From: Clostridium_S neuense
Lineage (GTDB): Bacteria; Bacillota; Clostridia; Clostridiales; Clostridiaceae
Reading direction: 5' to 3'
NCBI RefSeq assembly: GCF_045310695.1
Contig: NZ_JBJIAA010000005.1
Coordinates: 124,001-188,000 of the forward strand
Length of the DNA stretch: 64,000 bases
The position numbers and the translations under genes were made by a program. The notes under the pieces were generated by a model. That model was not told the origin of the DNA and made no database searches. It saw only the letters and a program-made list of their open reading frames with translations. Position 1 is the first letter of the stretch; each line of letters begins with the position of its first letter. Shown one piece after another: positions 57,257-64,000 of this stretch.

Positions 57257-57698
57257 AAACTTTAAAAAGGAAGAACTAAAGGTAATAGATGAAATTTATC
57301 ATTTATTTTACACGAAAATGCTTAATGTAAGGCATAATGAAAAATTTAAAACGCTTGAGGATGTTACTGATCTTGAAATGGGAGTGTTGCATATACTTAC
57401 ATATAAGCCTAATAGCATAATGAAAGAGATTAGAGACTATCTTAATGTATCAAGAAGTACTCTTACAGGGGTAATAGACAGGCTTGAAAAAAGAAACCTT
57501 GTGAAGCGTGTTATAAGCGAAAGGGATAGAAGATCTTTTGCTCTTGAACTTACAGAAGAAGGAAAAACAGCTCAAGCCAAGCATGAAGAAATGGAAAGAA
57601 TAGTATATGAAGATATTTTAGAAGCACTTCATGATGATAAAGATACTAGTGAATTTTTGAGACTTTCAAGACAAATAATTAAAAACATTAAAATTTAA
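57249..57698 (+). CDS. MarR-family transcriptional regulator
   Basis: The 149-residue protein has the MarR winged HTH: LTYKPNSIMKEIRDYLNVSR, STLTGVIDRLEKRNLVKR, and the wing SERDRRSFALELTEEGK. Flanking dimer helices are present. The GTG start lies inside the end of the SDR gene with AAAAGGAG upstream. It probably represses the SDR-MarR operon and responds to a small aromatic or oxidant. Confidence 0.9.
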   Translation: MRRNFKKEELKVIDEIYHLFYTKMLNVRHNEKFKTLEDVTDLEMGVLHILTYKPNSIMKEIRDYLNVSRSTLTGVIDRLEKRNLVKRVISERDRRSFALELTEEGKTAQAKHEEMERIVYEDILEALHDDKDTSEFLRLSRQIIKNIKI

Positions 57699-57706
57699 TA
57701 TTGTTT

Positions 57707-57754
57707 AAAATAGCTGTTGTACTAAGTTTATTTTTAGTAGAATAGCTATTTTGA
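57707..57754 (+). terminator. Intrinsic terminator after the SDR-MarR operon
   Basis: AAAATAGCT (57707-57715) pairs with AGCTATTTT (57744-57752), with an inner ACTAA/TTAGT pairing. Confidence 0.65.
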
Positions 57755-57907
57755 TAATATTACATTTAAGAATTGAAGATATTATTAAATTAATAAAGAA
57801 TATTGACATTTATTAAATAAAATTATATATTTAAATAGAACCATTCATGAAACATGAATTGTGAATGATAACATTATTCATCAAATTAAGGGGAAGGATG
57901 TTAAGGG

Positions 57908-58774
57908 ATGGAATTTAGATCAAATATCAAGGAATTTGATGAATTGAAAAAAGAGATGTCTCTAATATCTAAAGGGTCATATGCATATGAAAAATTGGCT
58001 CATTATATAGAAAAAAATTATAAACATATTATTTTTATGACGGCATCAGAGGTTGCCAAGGAAGCGGATGTTAGTCAGGGAAGTGTATCTAGGTTCTGCA
58101 GTGCACTTGGATACAGGGGATATAACGATTTTTTACATAATTTACAGCAGTTTATGAGAGAAGAAATAACAGCACCTCAGAGGCTTGAATATACATCTCA
58201 TAATAAAGATTTATCCAATGTGTTGAATATGGAACACAGCAATATAGATGAACTCCACAACATTTTAAATGAGCCTTCTTATCAAAAGCTTGTTGATAAG
58301 ATAGTAACCTCTAAAGAAATAGTGCTTTTGTCATCTAGAATGTCTGCAACGCTTCTTCCATACGCAGGCTATTTGCTTAGCAAAATTAGAAACAATGTTG
58401 AGGAAGTTACAGCAGAAAGTCATTTATGGAATACTTTAGAGCTTAGAAATCCAGAGACTACATTTATATTTACAATAGTGTTTCCAAGGTATCCAAATGA
58501 TTTGATTTCTAAGCTAAGAGCTTTAAAAAAGGAGGGATTTTATATTGCAGCACTTACAGACAGTGCAATATCTCCAGTAGCTGATATAGCTGATAATGTA
58601 ATAACGGTTCCAATAACAACTTCATCAATTTTCGATATATACAGTACACCAATGCTACTTATCAACTTGCTTTTAAAAGATGCAGCTAATTGTATGGAAG
58701 GACTTAATAAGAGACTTGATAAACTTGAAAAAATAGAAAAAGAAAACAACACTTACTATAGGGGGAATAGCTGA
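57908..58774 (+). CDS. RpiR/MurR-family transcriptional regulator (HTH plus SIS)
   Basis: The 288-residue protein has an N-terminal HTH (ASEVAKEADVSQGSVSRFCS, ALGYRGYNDFLHNLQQF) and a SIS domain from about residue 120 (EIVLLSSRMSATLLPYAGYL, ALTDSAISPVADIADNVITV). The SIS domain senses a phosphosugar or another ligand. It is transcribed ahead of the HutF-like gene, with family B copy B10 between, so it may control the histidine-degradation genes. The ligand is unknown. AAGGGGAAGG lies in front of the gene. Confidence 0.9.
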   Translation: MEFRSNIKEFDELKKEMSLISKGSYAYEKLAHYIEKNYKHIIFMTASEVAKEADVSQGSVSRFCSALGYRGYNDFLHNLQQFMREEITAPQRLEYTSHNKDLSNVLNMEHSNIDELHNILNEPSYQKLVDKIVTSKEIVLLSSRMSATLLPYAGYLLSKIRNNVEEVTAESHLWNTLELRNPETTFIFTIVFPRYPNDLISKLRALKKEGFYIAALTDSAISPVADIADNVITVPITTSSIFDIYSTPMLLINLLLKDAANCMEGLNKRLDKLEKIEKENNTYYRGNS

Positions 58775-58820
58775 AAGAGTAAGAGTGCAAATAGAATAGG
58801 AATACAAGTAATTTATAAAG

Positions 58821-59012
58821 GTTGAGAGTACAGAGTACAGTGAAGGATGATTTTCCTCCGCTATTGCTGCGAAAAATCTAAAACTTAATGCTTGCGCATG
58901 ATGTAAAACATATAGTTCAGCGCAGCTCATGCTATTAAGTTCGAAGATTTACCTGAGAGGAACGAAAAGTAAATCTACCTTCACTGTGCTCCGTACTTTG
59001 CACTCTGATTTA
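58821..59012. repeat. Family B palindromic repeat, copy B10
   Basis: GAGAGTACAGAGTACAGTGAA pairs with TTCACTGTGCTCCGTACTTTG. The core has CTCCGCTATTGCTGCGAAAA, AGCGCAGCTCATGC and GATTTACCTGAGAGGAACGA. It fills most of the 58775-59097 gap; the remainder near 59030 shows no clear promoter. Confidence 0.75.
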
Positions 59013-59097
59013 AGGTTGATTGTCAAAAGAATATTTTATCTAATTAAAAAGTTAAAGGCATTATCAATATCATTATCATCGTAAAGGGGTTAATAGA

Positions 59098-60426
59098 ATG
59101 AAAAAAATATACAAACCAGCCATTGTTTATTATGAAGGAAAATTTCAAGAGGGTAAGGGAATTGTAGAAGAGGACGGAGAAATCATAGAAGTAGCTTCTT
59201 TTGAAATACTTTCAAAAAAATATATGGAAGCAGAGGTTGTAGAGTGGACAGATAATATAATGGTTCCAGGCACAACAAATATACATAACCACTCCTTTCA
59301 AAGCTTGCTCAGAGGAATTGCAGCAGATAAACCGTTTTTGGAATGGAGAGATAAATCTCTTTATGCATTTTCCCCTAAGCTCTCCGCTGAGGATATATAT
59401 ACTGGAGCGGTATTTGCCTTTGGAGAAATGCTTAAGTATGGAGTTACAACTGTAAGTGATTTTTTCTATGTACATAACGAAGGAGTAGAAAGTGATGAAG
59501 CAGTTATAAAAGCAGCTAAGGATGTAGGTATACGTTTAGTACTTGCAAGAACAATGTATGATTGGGATGGAGCACCAAAAGGATATGTTGAAACTATAGA
59601 TGAGGCAGTAAAAAATGTTAGAAGCTTAGCTGCACGCTATGATGGAAATGATATGGTTAAAATAGTGCCAGCGCCTCACAGCTTGCATGCAGCATCAATA
59701 GATATGGTTAAAGCTGGTCACAAGTTAGCAAAAGAGCTTGGTACGAATTATCACATACACGTAGCAGAAGAACCTTTTGAAGTTGAGCAGGTGCAAAAGG
59801 AATTTGGTTTAAGACCAGTTGAACTTTTAAATAAGATAGGTGTTCTTGATGAAAGTATGGTTGCAATTCACTGTGTATGGCTTAATGATAATGAAATAAA
59901 ACTAATGGGAGATGCAAAAGCTAAGCTTGCTTATTGCCCTTCAAGTAATATGTTCCTAGCAGACGGAGTAACTAACATTCCAGCAATGATGAAGGCTGGT
60001 GTTGAAATAGGCTTTGGGTCCGATGGAGCTTGCAGCAATAATAGAATAAGCATATTTGAAGAAATGAGAATGTGTGCACTTCTTCAAAAGGTAACAAAGC
60101 TTGATTCACTATGTGTTAATTACAAGGACGTTTTCTCAATGGGAACAGAAATTGGAGGAAAAATACTTCAGCTTCCTGTTGGAAAAATTGAAAAAGGCTA
60201 TAAGGCAGATTTTGTTGGAATTAATAAAAATGATATGTCTATGCAGCCTATATTTAATTCTGGTGAGCAAATTATGCCTAATATAGTTTATTCAATGCAG
60301 CCATGTGCAATTGATCATGTTGTGGTTGATGGAAAAGAAAGAGTTAGAAATGGAAATATTTTAAGCGTACCGGAAAAGAAAATCGTAGAGAATGTTCAGA
60401 TGCTAATGAATAAACTACAAAAATAA
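59098..60426 (+). CDS. Amidohydrolase of the formimidoylglutamate deiminase (HutF)-like group
   Basis: The 442-residue protein is a metal amidohydrolase: TTNIHNHSFQSLLRG (HxH about residues 63-65), FLEWRDKSLYAF, TNYHIHVAEEPFEVEQ (His), IHCVWLND (His) and GFGSDGACSNNRISIFEE (Asp). The NHSFQSLLRG segment resembles HutF, which removes ammonia from N-formimino-L-glutamate to give N-formylglutamate. In context with urocanase 1.5 kb downstream that activity fits well. Other ATZ/TRZ-type deaminases are possible. A B-type repeat follows and separates it from the M20 gene. Confidence 0.78.
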   Translation: MKKIYKPAIVYYEGKFQEGKGIVEEDGEIIEVASFEILSKKYMEAEVVEWTDNIMVPGTTNIHNHSFQSLLRGIAADKPFLEWRDKSLYAFSPKLSAEDIYTGAVFAFGEMLKYGVTTVSDFFYVHNEGVESDEAVIKAAKDVGIRLVLARTMYDWDGAPKGYVETIDEAVKNVRSLAARYDGNDMVKIVPAPHSLHAASIDMVKAGHKLAKELGTNYHIHVAEEPFEVEQVQKEFGLRPVELLNKIGVLDESMVAIHCVWLNDNEIKLMGDAKAKLAYCPSSNMFLADGVTNIPAMMKAGVEIGFGSDGACSNNRISIFEEMRMCALLQKVTKLDSLCVNYKDVFSMGTEIGGKILQLPVGKIEKGYKADFVGINKNDMSMQPIFNSGEQIMPNIVYSMQPCAIDHVVVDGKERVRNGNILSVPEKKIVENVQMLMNKLQK

Positions 60427-60487
60427 AATTACATGAAATTTTTAAAGGTAAATTAATGATGTTTTACAAGTAAATTAGAAAGGTTAA

Positions 60488-60693
60488 GAACAGAGAGTAG
60501 AGAGTAAAGAGTAGAGCGAAGGATGATTTTTCTACGTTTTACTACGAAAAATCTTTAATTATAAAAACAATAAGGCTTAGCATGGCTAAGCAAAGCGGTT
60601 TAAAAAAATTAGCGTCAGCAGTAAGTTTAAAAATTTTCTGCCCAAGCAGAAAGTTAACCTTCACTCTACTCTCTACTCTTTACTCTCTACTCT
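60488..60693. repeat. Family B palindromic repeat, copy B11
   Basis: ACAGAGAGTAGAGAGTAAAGA pairs with CTCTTTACTCTCTACTCTG. The core has TCTACGTTTTACTACGAAAA, AGCATGGCTAAGCAAAGC and TTTCTGCCCAAGCAGAAAG. This is the most divergent core. It ends 6 nt before the ribosome site of the M20 gene. Confidence 0.72.
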
Positions 60694-60710
60694 GAATAAT
60701 AGGAACCAAA

Positions 60711-61958
60711 ATGGATAGAGTAAGGCCTAATATAGGTAGACTTAAGAGTGATATTGAAAGAATATCTACGTTTATAGATAAAAGCAAACTTGGACATACA
60801 AGGCGAAGCTTCACAGAGGAATATAAAGAAGCAAGAGTATGGCTAAGAGAAAAAATGGAAGAATCAGGGCTTGAAACTTCTATAGATGCTGCTGCAAATA
60901 TTATAGGAAGGCTTTCTGGAAGTGATAACAGCTTAAAACCAATAATAATTGGTTCACATACAGACACTGTAGAAAATGGGGGTATGTATGATGGAACTAT
61001 AGGGGTTTTAGGTGGAATAGAAGTAGTTAGAATTTTAAAGGAAAATGGAGTAAATCTTAGGCATCCACTAGAAATAGTTGATTTTACTTCAGAGGAACCA
61101 AGTGAATTTGGATTGTCCACCATAGGCAGTAAAGGTATGATAGGAGAATTAACTAAAGAAATGCTTCAACGAAGAGACAATTGTGGAAGAGTGCTTTCTG
61201 ATGCTATACATGATTTAGGTGGGAATTCAAGATCCATAAAGAAACTAGCAAGAAAAAAAGGTGATGCAGTTTTGTATCTTGAGTTGCACAATGAGTTAGG
61301 ACCTGTTTTAGATAATAAAGAGTGTCCACTTGGGGTTGTAACTGGAATTGTTGGTATCCATAGGTATAAGGTTATAGTAAATGGCGAAGCAAACCATGCA
61401 GGTACAACACCAATGAATATGAGATGTGATGCTCTGGTTTTTACAAGTAAACTTGTATTAAAATTGCAAAGTTTATGCAAAGATAAAAATCGTGATGATG
61501 TGGTTGGAACCGTTGGGAAACTAAATGTAGAGCCTAATGCATCAAATGTAATTCCCGGAAAATGTGAATTTGAATTTGAGGTTAGATCACTTCAAAATGA
61601 TATTATAGATGAAATTGTTTCTCAATTTATAGATGAAGCTCAAGCATTATCAAAGGAAAGAAATATAAAAGTTAAATTTGATAATATATCAAAATCTAGT
61701 TCTGTAATTATAGATGAAGGTATAAAAAAGGTTTTAAAGGACAGCTGCGAGGAAGTGGCAAAAACCATGTACTTACCTAGTGGAGCAGGACACGATGCTA
61801 ATCACATAAATGAAATTGCACCTGTTGGAATGATTTTTGTACCAAGTAAAGATGGCAAAAGTCACTGCCCAGAAGAGTACACATCATATGAAGAAATTGA
61901 GATAGGAGTCCACGCTCTCATAAAAGCGCTGCTAGCTTTTGATAAAATTTTAAAATAA
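60711..61958 (+). CDS. M20-family amidohydrolase (N-carbamoyl-L-amino-acid hydrolase/allantoate amidohydrolase type)
   Basis: The 415-residue protein has the binuclear metal motifs IIGSHTDTVENGGMYDGTIG, VDFTSEEPSEFG, LYLELHNELGPVLD and KSHCPEEYTSYEEIEIGVHA. A lid domain (HAGTTPMNMRCDALVFTSKL) has the YKVIVNGEANHAG strand. It is the AmaB/HyuC/AllC type, which hydrolyses N-carbamoyl, N-acetyl or N-formyl amino acids. Located between a HutF-like deiminase and HutU, it may remove the formyl group from N-formyl-L-glutamate in place of HutG. The start is ATG behind AGGAA, directly after repeat B11. Confidence 0.85.
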   Translation: MDRVRPNIGRLKSDIERISTFIDKSKLGHTRRSFTEEYKEARVWLREKMEESGLETSIDAAANIIGRLSGSDNSLKPIIIGSHTDTVENGGMYDGTIGVLGGIEVVRILKENGVNLRHPLEIVDFTSEEPSEFGLSTIGSKGMIGELTKEMLQRRDNCGRVLSDAIHDLGGNSRSIKKLARKKGDAVLYLELHNELGPVLDNKECPLGVVTGIVGIHRYKVIVNGEANHAGTTPMNMRCDALVFTSKLVLKLQSLCKDKNRDDVVGTVGKLNVEPNASNVIPGKCEFEFEVRSLQNDIIDEIVSQFIDEAQALSKERNIKVKFDNISKSSSVIIDEGIKKVLKDSCEEVAKTMYLPSGAGHDANHINEIAPVGMIFVPSKDGKSHCPEEYTSYEEIEIGVHALIKALLAFDKILK

Positions 61959-61974
61959 ATGGAGGTATATAAAA

Positions 61975-64000
61975 ATGGAGTATAATAAACTTATTAAAGA
62001 TGCTATGGCTATAACCTTGGATGATGAACTGCCAGAAATGCCTAAGTTTGTAGAAGGAATTAGAAGAGCACCAGATAGAGGCTACAGTTTAGATAAAAAA
62101 CAAACTGAGGTAGCACTAAAAAATGCACTAAGATATATAAATCCTAAATATCATGAAAAACTAATTCCAGAATTTTTACATGAACTTACGACAAGAGGCA
62201 GAATATATGGATATAGATTTAGACCAGAGGGCAGAATATACGGAAAGTCAATAGATGAATACAAGGGTAATTGTATTGAAGGCAAAGCTTTTCAGGTTAT
62301 GATAGATAACAATCTTGATTTTGAAGTAGCATTATATCCTTATGAACTTGTCACCTACGGAGAAACAGGCTCTGTATGCCAAAACTGGATGCAGTATAGG
62401 CTGATAAAAAAGTATCTTGAAGTATTAACAGATGAACAAACACTGGTTGTGGAATCTGGACATCCACTTGGATTATTTAAATCTAAAAAAGAAGCTCCAA
62501 GAGTTATAATAACAAATGCACTTATGGTTGGAATGTTTGATAACCTTCATGACTGGGAAGTTGCAGAGCAAATGGGCGTAGCAAACTATGGGCAAATGAC
62601 AGCAGGCGGTTGGATGTATATAGGACCACAGGGAATAGTTCATGGAACTTATAATACTCTTTTAAATGCAGGGAGAATGAAGCTTGGCATACCTAATGAT
62701 GGAGATTTAAGAGGACATTTATTCATAACTTCAGGACTTGGGGGAATGAGTGGTGCTCAACCAAAAGCTGTTGAAATAGCAAGAGGTGTAGGAATTATAG
62801 CAGAGGTTGATGAATCGAGAATAAAGACTAGATTTGATCAAGGTTGGGTAGGCAAGGTATCTTCGGATTTAGATGAAATATTTAAGCTAGCAAAGGAATA
62901 CTTAGATAAAAAAGAAACTATATCAATTGCATATCATGGAAATATAGTTGACTTACTTGAATATGTGGTTAATAATAATATAAAAGTTGATTTGATGTCA
63001 GATCAAACTTCATGTCATGCTGCCTATGATGGAGGATACTGTCCGCAGGGACTTACCTTTGAAGAGAGAACAGAATTACTAAGTAGTGACAGAGAGAAGT
63101 TTAAAGAACTGGTAGATAAAAGCTTAAGACACCACTATGAACTCATAAAGAAATGTACAGATAAAGGCACTTATTTCTTCGATTATGGTAACTCCTTCTT
63201 AAAGGCAGTATATGATGCTGGCGTTAAGGAAATTTCTAAAAATGGAGTGGATGATAAAGACGGCTTTGTACTTCCATCTTACGTTGAAGATATCATGGGA
63301 CCACAGCTTTTTGATTATGGTTATGGACCATTTAGATGGGTATGTTTAAGCGGAAAAAATGAAGATTTAATAAAGACTGATAAGGCAGCAATGAGCTGTA
63401 TTGATCCAGACAGAAGATATCAAGATAGAGATAACTATAATTGGATAAAGGATGCTGAAGAAAACAAGCTAGTTGTTGGAACTAAGGCAAGAATACTTTA
63501 TCAGGATGCAGAAGGCAGAAGAGACATAGCTCTTAAATTCAATGAAATGGTTAGAAATGGGGAGATAGGACCAGTTATGATTGGAAGAGACCATCATGAT
63601 GTAAGTGGAACTGATTCACCATTTAGAGAAACAGCAAACATAAAAGATGGAAGTAATGTAATGGCTGATATGGCAATTCAATGTTATGCGGGAAATGCAG
63701 CAAGAGGCATGAGTTTAGTTGCTCTTCATAATGGCGGAGGAGTTGGAATAGGAAAATCAATAAACGGAGGTTTTGGACTTGTACTTGATGGAAGTGAAAA
63801 AACCGATGAAATTATAAAAAGTGCTATTATGTGGGATGTAATGGGAGGCGTAGCAAGAAGAAGCTGGGCTAGAAATGAACATTCAATAGAAACTGTAATC
63901 ACATTTAATAAGAAATACAAAGGTGAAAGCCACATAACTTTGCCATATTTAACAGATGAAACATTACTAAAAGAAAATATTGAAGGTTATTTTAAAGAGG
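61975..64000 (+). CDS. hutU: Urocanate hydratase, long form (3' end outside window)
   Basis: The frame is open for 675 codons to the last base. Urocanase marks include TNALMVGMFDNLHDWEVAEQ, GTYNTLLNAGRMKLG, LFITSGLGGMSGAQPKAVEI, LMSDQTSCHAAYDGGYCPQG, DIMGPQLFDYGYGPFRWVCL and YAGNAARGMSLVALHNGGGV. The NAD-binding region and the active-site cysteine-type residues are in their usual places. It adds water to urocanate to form imidazolonepropionate. At over 670 residues it is the longer eukaryote-like class, also found in clostridia and fusobacteria, not the roughly 550-residue class of Pseudomonas and Bacillus. GGAGG precedes the ATG, 16 nt after the M20 gene. HutH and HutI are not in the window. 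Confidence 0.95.
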   Translation, partial: MEYNKLIKDAMAITLDDELPEMPKFVEGIRRAPDRGYSLDKKQTEVALKNALRYINPKYHEKLIPEFLHELTTRGRIYGYRFRPEGRIYGKSIDEYKGNCIEGKAFQVMIDNNLDFEVALYPYELVTYGETGSVCQNWMQYRLIKKYLEVLTDEQTLVVESGHPLGLFKSKKEAPRVIITNALMVGMFDNLHDWEVAEQMGVANYGQMTAGGWMYIGPQGIVHGTYNTLLNAGRMKLGIPNDGDLRGHLFITSGLGGMSGAQPKAVEIARGVGIIAEVDESRIKTRFDQGWVGKVSSDLDEIFKLAKEYLDKKETISIAYHGNIVDLLEYVVNNNIKVDLMSDQTSCHAAYDGGYCPQGLTFEERTELLSSDREKFKELVDKSLRHHYELIKKCTDKGTYFFDYGNSFLKAVYDAGVKEISKNGVDDKDGFVLPSYVEDIMGPQLFDYGYGPFRWVCLSGKNEDLIKTDKAAMSCIDPDRRYQDRDNYNWIKDAEENKLVVGTKARILYQDAEGRRDIALKFNEMVRNGEIGPVMIGRDHHDVSGTDSPFRETANIKDGSNVMADMAIQCYAGNAARGMSLVALHNGGGVGIGKSINGGFGLVLDGSEKTDEIIKSAIMWDVMGGVARRSWARNEHSIETVITFNKKYKGESHITLPYLTDETLLKENIEGYFKE

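Noticed and set aside
1793..60693. CRISPR array as an explanation of the repeats
   Set aside because: The repeats are long, palindromic and scattered kilobases apart, with no regular spacers and no cas genes.

Overview
The window is AT-rich DNA from a Clostridium-like Firmicute, probably Clostridium sensu stricto. The clues are the codon use, the frequent GTG/TTG starts behind strong AGGAGG-type ribosome sites, GapN, an Hsp18 of the solventogenic-clostridial kind, PRD/PTS regulators, CsoR-CopA-CopZ, and a long-form urocanase. No rRNA, tRNA, CRISPR array, prophage or transposase gene was seen. The layout is chromosomal: many short catabolic operons separated by large palindromic repeats.

Layout. 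1-1.8 kb: the last two genes of a sugar ABC permease pair (the first is cut by the window edge). 2.2-2.8 kb: an MgtC-like membrane protein. 3.3-12.8 kb: a sugar-sensing and uptake locus with an AraC-type response regulator, a membrane-anchored sugar-binding protein, the galactofuranose-type importer YtfQ-YtfR-YtfT-YjfF, and a YesM/LytS-type sensor kinase. 13-24 kb: single genes and small units (cysteine desulfidase-like protein, TauE/SafE exporter, gapN, hsp18 with a CtsR box, a phosphoribosyltransferase, a divergent SDR/MerR-HD pair, a decayed LysR gene, a stand-alone uppS). 24.3-27.4 kb: copper module csoR-copA-copZ. 28-32.5 kb: a lipoprotein and a four-gene ECF sigma factor/membrane protein/ABC operon. 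34.6-41.2 kb: PRD regulator, Ula-type PTS, transaldolase and transketolase. 41.2-42.5 kb: a class I isoprenoid enzyme. 42.7-46.2 kb: gntR-murQ-nagA-nagB for MurNAc/GlcNAc recycling. 47-56.3 kb: a second amino-sugar-like system with an HTH-less UTRA protein, a full GntR regulator, a mannose-family PTS (IIC, IID, IIB, IIA), two double-SIS enzymes, a HAD phosphatase, an EamA transporter and a second nagB. 56.4-57.7 kb: SDR-MarR. 57.9-64 kb: an RpiR regulator and a histidine-degradation set (HutF-like amidohydrolase, M20 amidohydrolase, HutU cut by the window end).

How it works together. Most of the window imports and breaks down sugars, amino sugars and amino acids, and each operon carries its own regulator. 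Carbon enters through ABC (Ytf), Ula-PTS and Man-PTS routes and reaches glycolysis through NagA/NagB, transaldolase/transketolase and GapN. Four matching operators (about 46.99, 48.53, 48.72 and 54.39 kb) tie the Man-PTS/SIS genes to the adjacent GntR pair.

The most unusual non-coding content is a dense set of palindromic repeats. Family A is about 150-360 nt, ends in GCGAAGTAACAATGC, and usually starts or stops at a stop codon. Family B is about 190-330 nt and its arms change together from copy to copy. There is also a nested CGGGG...CCCCG module (D) and a smaller family (C). The best candidates for undescribed biology are these repeats and the 47-56 kb PTS/double-SIS cluster with its split regulator.
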